DNA of 64,000 nucleotides from Paenibacillus bovis (GCF_001421015.2 NZ_CP013023.1:4333501-4397500); one strand, 5' to 3'. Counted from the stretch's first letter, positions 26,292-36,553 are shown. Made by a program: numbers and translations. Notes: generated from the sequence alone by a model not told the origin.

Positions 26292-28706
26292 ATGAAACGC
26301 AGTCATTATGTGCTGCAATTGCTGTGTCTTTTGACCAGCCTATTGCTGTTGTTGTCCGGAACGCCCCCTGTACATGCCGCTGATGGTACCGCCATTTCTC
26401 TGACTGAATCCGATTCATCCCTATTGCCCATATCTCCTGTAACAACGGTTAACATCTACATATCTCCCGGTGGAAGTGATACGTCCAATAATGGAACCCT
26501 CGAACGCCCCTACCGCACATTGGCCAAAGCCCAATCCATCGTCCGCAATACGTCGAAGCAACGTCCTCAGGGTGGGGTGACCGTATGGCTGCGGAAAGGA
26601 GAATATACGATCCCGGCTCCACTGGAGCTTGTGGAAAAGGATTCTGGAACGCCCGGCAGTCCGGTAATCTATCGCAGCTATCCCGGCGAGCGTGCAACTA
26701 TTACCACAGCCAAAATGATTCCTTCCACTGCCTGGAAAAATCTTAATCCCCAAGCAGCTGCACGTGTTCATCCCAAAGTGTCTGCAGGTGAACTGCACGA
26801 ACTGGACCTGCAAGCACTCCATATCAAGAATATTGATGGATTCCCTGGAGGTACAACATTTGTCCAGGAATGGGGGATTCCGGATCTGATCGTAAACGGG
26901 GTCAGACAGCCTATCTCTCAATGGCCGAATCCTGACCAGGGAGCTGGCGGCGGTCTTCCCGGGTGGGCAACCATGAACGGGTCTGCTGATGCCCAGTCTT
27001 TTTATTATGGACCTGGAGGTCGTCCAACCGATGGTATCACTATTAATGATACGGATGCAGATGGCAGCAAGCGCAGTACCCGTTGGGCATCTTCCATGAA
27101 GCAGGGACATGATCTGTATCTGCGTGGATTTTGGCGGACCGACTTTGACCCGGTAATGAACAAGGTAGAACGGATCGATGTGAAAAAAAATACGATCCGG
27201 CTGCTGGATATACCCGAGGGCGGCATGGGCTCCAAATGGAGTATGGATGCTCCCGGATCACTTGTTCAGGAAGCCGTCCTATCCGTAGCGGACAACACCT
27301 ATACGGAAGATCCTGCTCCCGCCGGGTTAGGCAGTCCGATCGATTACGAGTCCGGCGCTGTTCACAATGATGTGTATGCTGAAGCGCCGGCTACGGTAAC
27401 TGCTCAGGTGTACCGCGTAGGCAGCGGTACCGAAGGATGGCAGGCCGTCAATCTGCTGGATGAGATCGATACTCCCGGCGAGTGGGCTCTTGACTTTCAT
27501 GACCGCAAGCTATATTACTATCCGACCGGCAGAATCGCCGAACAGGATATCATTATTGCTGATAATTCCGGCCCTATTGTTCGAATGCTGAATGCTTCCC
27601 ATATTCAGCTGGTAGACTTGACTATCGAAGGCAGCATGGATAACGGAATCGAGATGGAGCAGTCCCATCATATTACATTGGCAGGCAATACCGTGCGCAA
27701 TGTCGCAGGCGGCGGTATTCTCGATTATCATGGACACGACAATGATATCCGCAGCAATGATATCTACGAAACGGGAAGCTTCGGGATCAGTGTCGGCGAG
27801 GCAGGCGATCGAATGAAGCTGATTCCGGCCAATACGCAAATTGTGAATAATCACATTTATAATATTGGAAAGCTGATTCATCTGGAAGGCATGATTATCA
27901 GTGAATCGATTGGTGTCCGTATTACACATAACCTGCTGCACGATATGCCCAAGCATGGCATCCGTTACATTTCCAATAACAATCTGCTGTTTGAGTATAA
28001 TCGGATTCATCATTTCTCCCAGATCGATGGTGATTCCGGCGCCTTTTATACAGCAAAGGACTGGTCTTCTTATGGAAATGTACTGCGGTACAACCATATC
28101 GATGACAGTCCACTCGCCAATGGAGTCTATGTCGATGATGGAGACAGCGGAGATACCTACTATAATAACGTAGTCAGCGATGTCTATAAGGCTTTTCTGT
28201 TTGGTGGTGGCCATTATAATCAGGCTAACAGTAATCTGATTATCAATTCCTATTCTATCCAGATCGATGATCGTGGTATTGAACGCAATTATTCACCGGG
28301 CAGTGAACAGGGACTGCTGCTCCAGAAAATGAAACTGATGCAGGAACCCTGGAAAAGCTACGGTACATTCCTCGCCAAAACATACGGTTATAACACCCAT
28401 CACCTCTGGCCGGATGTCTTGGATCCGAAATGGAATCCACAGTACCCGAATGGCACCCGGTTCTTCGATAATGTACTGGTGGATACCGGTATGATTACAG
28501 GTCCCAAAAAAGGAGTCGTAATGATTGCACACAATACCCGGATTAAAGATATTCGGCTAACCGATCTGGAAGGATTCGCCGATAGCGATTCTTCCGTACA
28601 TCCACAGACACGGAATCGTGCAGTTCTCTCGGTATTCCCCAATATTAATCAGGTATATGCACAGATCGGACTTTTCAAAGACGCTTATCGTCTTGTTGTG
28701 CGCTAA
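26292..28706 (+). CDS. Exported right-handed beta-helix protein 5
   Basis: An 804-aa protein; the start at 26292 is chosen because GGAGTG lies seven bases upstream and the N-terminus (KRSHYVLQLLCLLTS) then matches protein 1. The signal peptide ends near VHA. Family blocks: NIYISPGGSD, GGVTVWLRKGEY, QPISQWPN, AVNLLDEID, and a beta-helix with coils such as NDIRSNDIYE. Acidic clusters are D581 (DSGAFYT) and DDGDSGD. The variable insert (~27232-27410) differs in sequence from that of protein 1 but also ends in a VYRVG junction. It lacks the ESGGLTN tail. Identity to protein 1 is clear yet much lower than between proteins 2 and 6. Confidence 0.86.
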   Translation: MKRSHYVLQLLCLLTSLLLLLSGTPPVHAADGTAISLTESDSSLLPISPVTTVNIYISPGGSDTSNNGTLERPYRTLAKAQSIVRNTSKQRPQGGVTVWLRKGEYTIPAPLELVEKDSGTPGSPVIYRSYPGERATITTAKMIPSTAWKNLNPQAAARVHPKVSAGELHELDLQALHIKNIDGFPGGTTFVQEWGIPDLIVNGVRQPISQWPNPDQGAGGGLPGWATMNGSADAQSFYYGPGGRPTDGITINDTDADGSKRSTRWASSMKQGHDLYLRGFWRTDFDPVMNKVERIDVKKNTIRLLDIPEGGMGSKWSMDAPGSLVQEAVLSVADNTYTEDPAPAGLGSPIDYESGAVHNDVYAEAPATVTAQVYRVGSGTEGWQAVNLLDEIDTPGEWALDFHDRKLYYYPTGRIAEQDIIIADNSGPIVRMLNASHIQLVDLTIEGSMDNGIEMEQSHHITLAGNTVRNVAGGGILDYHGHDNDIRSNDIYETGSFGISVGEAGDRMKLIPANTQIVNNHIYNIGKLIHLEGMIISESIGVRITHNLLHDMPKHGIRYISNNNLLFEYNRIHHFSQIDGDSGAFYTAKDWSSYGNVLRYNHIDDSPLANGVYVDDGDSGDTYYNNVVSDVYKAFLFGGGHYNQANSNLIINSYSIQIDDRGIERNYSPGSEQGLLLQKMKLMQEPWKSYGTFLAKTYGYNTHHLWPDVLDPKWNPQYPNGTRFFDNVLVDTGMITGPKKGVVMIAHNTRIKDIRLTDLEGFADSDSSVHPQTRNRAVLSVFPNINQVYAQIGLFKDAYRLVVR

Positions 28707-28757
28707 AGCCAACCGCTACACCTGACTATCAGTACTTGGTATTCTGCCTTTGATCAC

Positions 28758-28785
28758 GCCTTCGGACTAGTCCGGGGGCTTTTTC
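28758..28785 (+). terminator. Terminator after beta-helix gene 5
   Basis: GCCTTCGGA pairs with TCCGGGGGC (two G-U pairs) around loop CTAG and is followed by TTTTTC, about 50 bases after the stop. It corresponds to the terminator of gene 1. Confidence 0.82.
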
Positions 28786-28941
28786 TATGCAAAAATGTTC
28801 CTACTTATGGGAAGGTACAGGATGTTCATTCGCATACAAGGTCCCAATTCAATGTTTGCTTAGTATGTAATGGGAATTAGCTACTATTTGTCCTATTAAT
28901 TAACCCTATTCCCTCTAATAAAGAATAAGAAATTCAGGCGG

Positions 28942-28970
28942 TTATCAGACATTATAAGTTGTAATATACT
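28942..28970 (+). promoter_or_regulatory. Promoter of beta-helix gene 6
   Basis: -35 TTATCA (28942-28947), 17-base spacer, -10 TATACT (28965-28970). Identical to the promoter of gene 2. Confidence 0.65.
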
Positions 28971-28986
28971 AAATTATGTCGAAAGG

Positions 28987-29140
28987 AACATTTTTACTTC
29001 ACCTATGAACTACTGGCAGCGATAAGCCGGCAGAACCACTACCACTTCTTTGGACCTGGTTGTTCGACAAAGGGTCATTCTGCACTGAAGCTGATCGTTC
29101 CAAATCTTGCCTCTCTTTTCATGGATTAAGTAAAAATGTT
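28987..29140 (+). promoter_or_regulatory. Structured leader RNA of beta-helix gene 6 (unassigned class)
   Basis: The closing arms AACATTTTTACTT (28987-28999) and AAGTAAAAATGTT (29128-29140) are the same as in the gene 2 leader. The CTGGC/GCCGG helix is complete here where the other copy has a mismatch, and GACC/GGTC is kept. The ACCCG/CGGGT and CAGCT/AGCTG hairpins of the other copy are not preserved. The arms and the first ~40 bases are far better conserved than the 3' half. Confidence 0.55.
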
Positions 29141-29202
29141 CTTACCTTTTAATTCATTTACCGGGTTCGTGCCCGACTTTATTATATCAGGGGGAAATCA
29201 TC

Positions 29203-31704
29203 ATGATGAGCATCAAAAAATGGACAGCATTAACATTATCGGCAGCATTACTGGTAGGCTTCTTGCCAACACAGACCAAAACCACTTATGCAGCGGCAGC
29301 AACACGAATGATCAGCAGCGGTAACATCGTTCAGACAGGCGCCAATATTTATGTGGATCTGACAGGCAACGACGTGACTGGCAAAGGAACCAAAGAAGCT
29401 CCCTATAAATCGATCACCAAAGCAAGATCCGCTGTACGTGCTTACAAAGGTGTCCTGCCAGCTGGCGGCGTCACCGTATGGGTCAAAGGCGGAACTTACA
29501 ACCTCCCTGCAACATTCGATCTGTTCCCACAGGATTCCGGTACAGCCGACAAACCGGTGATCTACCGCACTTATCCTGGCGAAACCGTCAACCTGACTAC
29601 CGGTAAAGGCATTGATCCTACCCTGTGGAAGCCACTCAGTGCAGATGCTGCAGCCCGTGTAAATCCTGCAATAAGTGCCAGCAAGCTGCGTGAGATTGAT
29701 GCAGCTGCACTTGGTATCCAGAATATCGCCGGCTTCGAAGGCGGCAGCACATTTACCGAAAAATGGGGCATCGCCGATCTGATCGTTGATGGCATTCGCC
29801 AGCCAATCTCCCAATGGCCGAACGCTGACCAGTCTATCAACTCCAACCGCCCTGGCTGGGTGACCATGAACGGTTCCGCCGATTCCAAATCCTTTTACTA
29901 CGGTGAAGGCGGCATCCCGGAAGACGGAGATTCCACTGACGATGTGAATGCCGATAATACCAACCGTGCCGAACGTTGGAAAAAATCGATGGCTAAAGGC
30001 CATGACCTTTATGTCAAAGGGTTCTGGAGAACAGCTTGGAGTCCGGTAACAAGCAAGGTGGGCGCTATTTTCCCTGCCGATTCCATCATTTCTCTAAAGG
30101 ACATCCCTAGCGGCGGCATGGGTGACAAATTCAGCCCAACCGTTGTTAACACCACCCGTACTCTCAACTCCACCAGTGTTACTGCCAATGTATACAACAC
30201 CTCTACTCCATTCACACAACAATCACCAGTCACTTACCTGTCCTCTACCAATAACAATGTAACCTCCAATGTATATGGGGCACCTTCGCTGGTCGTTCCA
30301 CCACTGGGCGCTGCAACTGTAACAGCCAGCGTGTACGAAGCGGCAGTTGCGAATAGCGATCCATTTGTTCCTGACACAAGTGTCAGCTATCGTGTCGGCA
30401 GCGGTCTGGAAGAATGGAAAGCGATCAACTATCTGGACGAAATCGACGTGCCGGGTGAATGGGCACTGGACTTTAAAGACGGCAAAATCTACTACTATCC
30501 GACTGGCGACCTGAGCAAGCAAATCGTAACCATCGCCGATAACAAATCTTCTATCGTCAAATTCAATGATGCAGCTTATATCCAGTTCCTCGGCTTTGAC
30601 GTAGAAGGCGGTATGGGTAACGGATTTGAATTGCAGCGTTCCCACCATATTACAATTGCCGGCAACAATGTATGCTATGTAACTGGCAGCGGTATTGTCG
30701 ATTACTATGGCAACAACAATATCATTCAAAGTAACGACGTGTTTGAAGTGGGGGCAAGCGGCATTACGGTCGGTTTCTCTGGCAATCGTGCCACACTGGC
30801 CAATTCCAATACCAAAATCAGCAATAACCACATTTACAAAGTCGGTACCCTGTCCAGCCTGGAAGGTATCGTTGTCCGTGAATCAGTTGGTGTTACCGTT
30901 GATCATAACCTGGTGCATGATACTCCCAAAGCAGCAATCAAATATCCGTCCGACAACAATCTGCTGATGGAATACAACGAAGTTCATAATACGTCTCTGG
31001 TCGAAAGTGACACAGGTGCTTTCTACACACCACAGGACTGGACTTCTTACGGTAACGTACTGCGCTACAACTTTATTCACCACAACCAGCGTTCCAACGG
31101 CTTCTACTTTGACGATGGCGACAGCGGTGACGTAGTCAGCAAAAACATTATCCAGCAATCCCAAACCGGCTTCCTAATGGGCGGCGGACATGACAATCTG
31201 GCTCGCAACAATATGGTCATCGATACGCAAAAAGCAGGACAAATCGACGATCGCGGTATCCAGCGTGGGTACACCGCAACCGGTGCCTATGCACAAAACC
31301 TGATCAGCAAAAATCCGACTTCTGGCGCATGGTTGCAGTATGGTAAAGACCTGAAAGCCACTTATGGCTACACTACCAATCTGTGGGCGGATATCCTGAA
31401 TCCGAACTGGCATCCGGAATTCCCGAACGGCTCCAATATTTCCAATAATGTATTCGTACAAAGCGGTGCGGTCACTACTCCCAAAAATGGTACGTTTACT
31501 GTAAAAGATAATCTGAACTTTACTAATATCGCTGATGCCCAGTTTTTTGACGCCAAAAATATGGATTTCCGCTCCAACAACCCAGAAATTCAAGCTAAAT
31601 TTATCGGATTGAATACGATTTTCCCAAGAATCGGTCTAGTGCAGGATCAATATCGTACCAAAGTCATATCCCGTGCACAATCCGGAGGCCTGACCAACCG
31701 TTAA
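29203..31704 (+). CDS. Exported right-handed beta-helix protein 6
   Basis: An 833-aa near twin of protein 2, starting at an ATG behind AGGGGGAAA. Signal peptide, NIYVDLTGND, GGVTVWVKGGTY, QPISQWPN, AINYLDEID and the beta-helix follow in order. Acidic clusters are D603 (DTGAFYT) and DDGDSGD. Differences from protein 2 concentrate in the signal peptide and the variable insert (~30130-30388). The helix region is almost unchanged, and 30889-31265 is identical at DNA level to 19878-20254. The tail is AQSGGLTNR. Confidence 0.87.
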   Translation: MMSIKKWTALTLSAALLVGFLPTQTKTTYAAAATRMISSGNIVQTGANIYVDLTGNDVTGKGTKEAPYKSITKARSAVRAYKGVLPAGGVTVWVKGGTYNLPATFDLFPQDSGTADKPVIYRTYPGETVNLTTGKGIDPTLWKPLSADAAARVNPAISASKLREIDAAALGIQNIAGFEGGSTFTEKWGIADLIVDGIRQPISQWPNADQSINSNRPGWVTMNGSADSKSFYYGEGGIPEDGDSTDDVNADNTNRAERWKKSMAKGHDLYVKGFWRTAWSPVTSKVGAIFPADSIISLKDIPSGGMGDKFSPTVVNTTRTLNSTSVTANVYNTSTPFTQQSPVTYLSSTNNNVTSNVYGAPSLVVPPLGAATVTASVYEAAVANSDPFVPDTSVSYRVGSGLEEWKAINYLDEIDVPGEWALDFKDGKIYYYPTGDLSKQIVTIADNKSSIVKFNDAAYIQFLGFDVEGGMGNGFELQRSHHITIAGNNVCYVTGSGIVDYYGNNNIIQSNDVFEVGASGITVGFSGNRATLANSNTKISNNHIYKVGTLSSLEGIVVRESVGVTVDHNLVHDTPKAAIKYPSDNNLLMEYNEVHNTSLVESDTGAFYTPQDWTSYGNVLRYNFIHHNQRSNGFYFDDGDSGDVVSKNIIQQSQTGFLMGGGHDNLARNNMVIDTQKAGQIDDRGIQRGYTATGAYAQNLISKNPTSGAWLQYGKDLKATYGYTTNLWADILNPNWHPEFPNGSNISNNVFVQSGAVTTPKNGTFTVKDNLNFTNIADAQFFDAKNMDFRSNNPEIQAKFIGLNTIFPRIGLVQDQYRTKVISRAQSGGLTNR

Positions 31705-31790
31705 TCTTTTTGGATAAATATTTTAAATGTACGAAGCAAAAAACAGCTTGTACAGATAACGGCTAACTCCCCTCTTTGCCTGACTTTAAA

Positions 31791-31828
31791 AAGCAGAAAT
31801 CCTGTTCACCCGGGATTTCTGCTTTTTT
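31791..31828 (+). terminator. Terminator after beta-helix gene 6
   Basis: AAGCAGAAATCC (31791-31802) pairs with GGATTTCTGCTT (31813-31824), followed by TTTT. Confidence 0.88.
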
Positions 31829-32258
31829 CGGGTATAAACAGTCGTATTTTGTAATAACAGCCAACCGTTAAACAAGCAGTAAAGCTCTCATTGTGCGCTT
31901 GTTTCAAGTACTTTATTGCTAAACAAAGACATCCCTTCACATGTGCACAAAGCCTCTTTTGACGTGATTCCTGCAGATTCTTTTTCATGCAAAACTTGAC
32001 AAGATCGAACAAGCTATGCTCAAATGGTTACAAAAAAGAAACACATATATTAATTTAATGAGATAATTTTTACAATTAATGATATATTTTTTTGTTTTTG
32101 CTAATTTCTCGACAATCTTTTATTATATATAATGGCTTTGACCGACTGATTCTGTGAAGGGGGTGGTTGCAGATTATAAATCAGGTACTGCATCATGACG
32201 GAGACATGCTCGTACTCCGGCTACTCGCACACAATGAGAATGGAGGGAATTCATACAC
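31829..32258. other. Long upstream region of beta-helix gene 7
   Basis: About 430 bases without a convincing gene. A possible promoter is TTGCTA (32098-32103), a 17-base spacer and TATTAT (32121-32126). A perfect TTGACA at 31995-32000 has no good -10 partner. The promoter and leader seen before genes 2 and 6 are absent. Confidence 0.4.
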
Positions 32259-35087
32259 ATGAAGACGTTTCAAAAAATTGTATCGCTTACGGCTGTACTC
32301 GCGCTGTCCAGTGCGATGGCTGTTCCCTACGCAATTGCCGAACAGGCAAGCAGCCAGGGAACTGCCATACTGAGCAGCGGAGCGGTCACAGCAACCGGAA
32401 TGAATCTGTATGTAGCAACTTCCGGTAGTGATACAAGCGGAGATGGCAGCGAAGACAAGCCATATGCCACTCTGGAAAAAGCAAGAGATGCTATCCGTGC
32501 TCTGAATGGCAAGCTGCCCGAGCATGGTATTACCGTCTGGATCAAAGGCGGCGAATATGAGACTTCTACCCTGGAATTGAATGAACAAGATTCAGGTACT
32601 GCAGATAAACCAATTATTTACCGCAGCTATCCCGGCGAACATGTCACACTGACCAATGGTGTACATGTACCGGCATCCGACTGGAAGCCGCTTAGCCCGG
32701 CAGCAGCAGCTCGCGTCCATCCGAATGTCTATGCCGACAAGCTGTATGAGCTGGATATGACCCAAAAAGGATTCAAGCATATTTTTCACTTTAGCGGCGG
32801 TACTTCCTTTACCGAGCAATGGGGTATTGTTGACCTGATCGCTAATGGTGAACGTCAGCCAATCTCCCAGTGGCCGAATCCGGGCGAATCGGTCAATAAT
32901 CATCGCAAAGGCTGGACGACTATTAACGGCTCGGCAGATGCCAAATCCTTTTACTACGGAGAAGGCGGTATCCCCGAGAATGATGATACGACCAATACAC
33001 TGGACCTGGATGGAACCAACCGTTCCGAACGCTGGAAAAAGTCACTCGAATCCGGCCATCCCCTTTATCTTAAAGGATTCTGGAGAACTGTATGGAGTCC
33101 CATCACCAGCTCGGTTCAGGAAATAGATACCAAGCATCATGTCATCACACTAAAAGATATTCCGGACGGCGGAATGGGCTCCAAATGGAGCAAAGCAGTT
33201 GTCGATTATCGTAATAGTACCTCCGCTCTGGCCGATACGTATAAAAATCAGCAGTCCCTGACTACGCCTCCTTCGGCTGACGATGCGCTGCACGATGTAG
33301 ATACATCCAGTACAGCGTATACGATGTATCAGGAAGGCGGTACAACTAAATCGGTTGAACTCAAGGAAGAGCTGACCGAAGACTCCCTGCTGAAGACTGA
33401 AGCCGCAGACCCTGCGCAGGAAGCCGAAGATGCCAAACCGGTGACACTCCAGTCGCTGGATAATCCTGTCACAGCGCCAACAGCTTCAAAAACCGATCAG
33501 ACTGCTGCGAAAACAGACAGCGCTGCTGCCGCAGATTCTACTGCTTCTGGAACAGATCGTACGCTTACCAAGGAATCGTCTGCTCTGAAGTCGGATCGTT
33601 CTGCTACCGACTCACCAGTGACTTATCTTGGCGAACAGCCTTCGCCTGTATATTATCCGGATGAGAACACGAGTCAGACAGTGGTAACCAAAGATGTGTA
33701 TGCCAAGACGGTAAGTGGCAACGTCTATGAGTCAGCATATGATTCGGGATATACAGCCAAGATCCGTGCTCCTTACCGGATCGGAACAGGTATTGAAGAA
33801 TGGCGGGCAATCAACTATCTGGACGAAATTGATCAGCCAGGTGAATGGGCACTCGACTTCAAGGATCATAAGCTTTATTACTATCCAAAAGGCGGCAAAA
33901 TCCAGAACCTGAATATGATTGTTGCCGATAATGAAAATCCGGTGGTCTCGTTCAAAAATGCCTCCTATGTGCAGCTGCTAGGCTTTACAATTGAAGGTAG
34001 TATGGGCAACGGGATTGAACTCAAAAACAGCGGGCATATTACAGTGGCTGCCAACACCCTGCGTAATCTGGGTAACGGCGGAATACTAGATGTAGGCGGT
34101 TCTTCCAACCTGTTCCAAAGCAATGACATTTATGAACTGGGCGGATTCGGAATCAGCATCAATGATTCTGGTGACCGCAAAAGCCTGACTGCTGCCAATA
34201 GTCGCGTCACCAATAATCATATTCATCATGTAGGTGAGCTGACTCACTTGGAGCCGATTCTGGTTCGCAACTCGGTCGGTATCACGTTTGACCATAACCT
34301 GATGCATGATGTTCCCAAAGATGCTGTACGCTACGTATACAGCAACAATCTGACTTTTGAATACAATGAAGTACACAATACGTCATTGATCGAAGGTGAC
34401 ACCGGTGCCTTCTATACCGCACAGGACTGGGCATCGTATGGCAACGTGCTCCGCTATAACTTTATTCATCATAACAAACGCTCCAATGGTTTCTATTCGG
34501 ATGGAGCCGATAGCGGAGATAACTACCAGTACAATATTATTCAGGGCTCTACCAAAGGAATTCTGCTAAATGGTCATGATAATATTGCCAAAAACAATCT
34601 GGTAGTCGATTCCAATATGATTCAGATTGATCAGCGCGGCGATAACAAAAGCCATGGCGTGAACAGCATTTTCGCCGACCAGCTGCGCGAGATGAATCCA
34701 ACTAGCAATCCATGGGCCCAATACGGCAAAACGCTTCAGCAAAAGTATGGTTATAATCATACCCTGTGGAGCAGCATCCTGGACCCAAGCTGGCATCCCG
34801 AATATCCAAACGGAACCAAAATGACAGATAATATGCTGGTTAACACACCAAGTGTCGTGGTTCCCAAAAAAGGAGATACCACGATCGCAGGTAATGACTT
34901 TATCAATAGTGTAGGACAGGCAGGATTTTACGATTACAGCAAAATGGATCTGCGTACAGACAACAAGCAGATTCTTGCCAAATTCCCTGACCTCAACAAA
35001 GTATTCCCGCAAATTGGTCTGGAGACCGACACTTACCGCACACGTGTAACAACACGCGCAGAAAGCGGCGGATTGTCGAATCATTAA
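32259..35087 (+). CDS. Exported right-handed beta-helix protein 7 with large insert
   Basis: A 942-aa protein, the longest of the array, starting behind GGAGGG. The signal peptide ends near AIA (residue ~27). Family blocks: NLYVATSGSDTSGDGS, GITVWIKGGEY, QPISQWPN, AINYLDEID, and a beta-helix with coils such as NLFQSNDIYE. D714 (DTGAFYT) is kept; the second cluster reads DGADSGD. Its special feature is a low-complexity Ala/Thr/Ser/Asp/Lys-rich insert of about 195 residues (~33185-33770) at the site where proteins 3 and 4 have almost nothing. The insert includes VY motifs (KDVYAKT, GNVYESA). The tail RAESGGLSNH matches protein 3. Confidence 0.86.
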   Translation: MKTFQKIVSLTAVLALSSAMAVPYAIAEQASSQGTAILSSGAVTATGMNLYVATSGSDTSGDGSEDKPYATLEKARDAIRALNGKLPEHGITVWIKGGEYETSTLELNEQDSGTADKPIIYRSYPGEHVTLTNGVHVPASDWKPLSPAAAARVHPNVYADKLYELDMTQKGFKHIFHFSGGTSFTEQWGIVDLIANGERQPISQWPNPGESVNNHRKGWTTINGSADAKSFYYGEGGIPENDDTTNTLDLDGTNRSERWKKSLESGHPLYLKGFWRTVWSPITSSVQEIDTKHHVITLKDIPDGGMGSKWSKAVVDYRNSTSALADTYKNQQSLTTPPSADDALHDVDTSSTAYTMYQEGGTTKSVELKEELTEDSLLKTEAADPAQEAEDAKPVTLQSLDNPVTAPTASKTDQTAAKTDSAAAADSTASGTDRTLTKESSALKSDRSATDSPVTYLGEQPSPVYYPDENTSQTVVTKDVYAKTVSGNVYESAYDSGYTAKIRAPYRIGTGIEEWRAINYLDEIDQPGEWALDFKDHKLYYYPKGGKIQNLNMIVADNENPVVSFKNASYVQLLGFTIEGSMGNGIELKNSGHITVAANTLRNLGNGGILDVGGSSNLFQSNDIYELGGFGISINDSGDRKSLTAANSRVTNNHIHHVGELTHLEPILVRNSVGITFDHNLMHDVPKDAVRYVYSNNLTFEYNEVHNTSLIEGDTGAFYTAQDWASYGNVLRYNFIHHNKRSNGFYSDGADSGDNYQYNIIQGSTKGILLNGHDNIAKNNLVVDSNMIQIDQRGDNKSHGVNSIFADQLREMNPTSNPWAQYGKTLQQKYGYNHTLWSSILDPSWHPEYPNGTKMTDNMLVNTPSVVVPKKGDTTIAGNDFINSVGQAGFYDYSKMDLRTDNKQILAKFPDLNKVFPQIGLETDTYRTRVTTRAESGGLSNH

Positions 35088-35136
35088 TGACTTCTTATTG
35101 TTACAGATCTTGACGGCTTGATGATCTGAATGTATC

Positions 35137-35170
35137 AAAGACCATCCGTATACTATCGGATGGTCTTTTT
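35137..35170 (+). terminator. Terminator at the end of the beta-helix array
   Basis: AAAGACCATCCG and CGGATGGTCTTT (35137-35168) form a 12-bp stem with a T tail. Confidence 0.9.
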
Positions 35171-35360
35171 GCTGTATAATCCTCTTTTTCTATATGAATT
35201 TATGCAGATTCATATTCCCTTTTAATAAAGCTACTATACTTTTCTCACAAAAATTCGCCTACCCTCTTGTATTCTTCCAAACTCATGCTATAATTATCTT
35301 AACATTAAGATTTCAAATACAAAAACAATTTATATATACAATCTCAGGAGGATGATGATT

Positions 35361-36335
35361 ATGGAACTGTTAGGTATTCACCACGTCTCGATCATGACAG
35401 GCAAAGCGGAAAAGAATTTTGATTTTTATACCAAAGTAATGGGAATGCGTCTTGTCAAAAAAGGAGTCAATCAGGACGATACCACTTCCTATCACCTCTT
35501 TTACGGAGATGGCGTTGCTTCTCCGGGCAGTGAATTGACCTTTTTTGATCTGCCGGGCATTGGTCCAACGTATCAGGGTGTATCCAGTATTTCTGCTTCT
35601 TCCCTGCGTGTAGCTGATACTGCAGCTCTGCAATACTGGTCCGATCGTTTTGACAGCCTTAATGTAACGCACGAAGAAATCAAATCCCGTGCCGGACGCG
35701 ATACGCTTGCTTTCCAAGATTTTGAAGGTACCCGTCTGATTCTGGTAGCCGACAACAATGAGCAAGGCGTTGCACCCGGTCAGGCATGGGCGGGTTCGGA
35801 TGTACCGGTAGAACACGGTATTCTCGGTTTGGGACCGGTGACACTGACGGTAGCCAACCCTGATAACACGGTAATGATTTTGACCGAAGTACTCGGCTTT
35901 CGCCATGTCGGTTCCTATCCATCTCTGGCTGGTGAGCAGCATGCCGATATTCAGGTATATGCTACCGGTGAAGGCGGTGCAGGTGCCGAAATTCATATCG
36001 AGACACGTCCGGAGCTGCCATTTGCCCGTCTTGGCCGCGGGGGTGTCCATCACGTCGCTTTCCGTGTACCGAATGAAGAACAATACAATGCCTGGTCGGA
36101 GAAATTATCCAAACTGGGTATTCCCAACTCCGGTAAAGTTGACCGTCACTATTTCCGCGCGCTCTACTTCCGTGAGCCAAACGGCATTCTGTTCGAGCTC
36201 TCGACCGATACACCGGGGTTCGATATTGATGAGTCTATGGATTCGCTCGGCGAAACACTGTCTCTGCCTCCATTCCTGGAGCCGCATCGTACAGAGATCG
36301 AAGCCAAGCTTCGTCCGCTGGTTCTTGAAGATTAA
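35361..36335 (+). CDS. VOC-family ring-cleaving dioxygenase (MhqO-like)
   Basis: A 324-aa protein with two vicinal-oxygen-chelate halves. The first opens with LGIHHVSIMTGKAEKNFDFY and contains a FFDLPG segment. The second, from ~150, contains GPVTLTVANPDNT, GGVHHVAFRV and LYFREPNGILFELSTDTPGF, with the usual His and Glu metal ligands. Relatives in Bacillus (MhqA, MhqE, MhqO) are induced by quinones and are proposed to open hydroquinone rings. Three ATGs follow AGGAGG; the third (35361) has the best spacing (nine bases). No MhqR-type regulator is adjacent. It appears monocistronic. Confidence 0.88.
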   Translation: MELLGIHHVSIMTGKAEKNFDFYTKVMGMRLVKKGVNQDDTTSYHLFYGDGVASPGSELTFFDLPGIGPTYQGVSSISASSLRVADTAALQYWSDRFDSLNVTHEEIKSRAGRDTLAFQDFEGTRLILVADNNEQGVAPGQAWAGSDVPVEHGILGLGPVTLTVANPDNTVMILTEVLGFRHVGSYPSLAGEQHADIQVYATGEGGAGAEIHIETRPELPFARLGRGGVHHVAFRVPNEEQYNAWSEKLSKLGIPNSGKVDRHYFRALYFREPNGILFELSTDTPGFDIDESMDSLGETLSLPPFLEPHRTEIEAKLRPLVLED

Positions 36336-36350
36336 TCCAATAACAAAAAT

Positions 36351-36385
36351 AACCGCCGTCATCCCTGTTGATGACGGCGGTTTTT
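36351..36385 (+). terminator. Terminator of the VOC gene
   Basis: AACCGCCGTCAT pairs with ATGACGGCGGTT, followed by TTT. Confidence 0.9.
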
Positions 36386-36523
36386 GGTATTGTAATGATG
36401 AGATACAGTGGCTAATCCTCAGAGCATCTTTTTACACGCTTATGAAAAGTGAATCCATATTGAAGATGCACTCTATGGATCTTTTCTCTTTTTTGGCTGG
36501 TTGTAGAATAATAACCAGTATAC

Positions 36524-36553
36524 TCAAAAGCCTCCGCACAAAGCAGAGGCTTC
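36524..36553 (-). terminator. Probable terminator of the serine dehydratase operon
   Basis: AAGCCTC (36528-36534) pairs with GAGGCTT (36546-36552). On the minus strand it is followed by only a few T residues, so it is a modest terminator 65 bases behind the sdaAA stop. Confidence 0.55.

Larger units (their letters stand above)
26292..35087 (+). repeat. Second unit of the ~11.2 kb segmental duplication (genes 5-6-7)
   Basis: Positional counterpart of the unit at 15061-23312. The intergenic region before gene 6 (about 28850-29202) is clearly homologous to the one before gene 2, so the duplication covered non-coding DNA as well. Confidence 0.75.

Noticed and set aside
15061..35087. Possible CRISPR or transposon explanation for the repeats
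   Set aside because: The repeats are whole genes plus leaders; no short regularly spaced repeats, transposase or target-site duplications were seen.
35370..36083. 237-aa antisense frame over the VOC dioxygenase gene
   Set aside because: Same reasons: real gene on the other strand, no domain.
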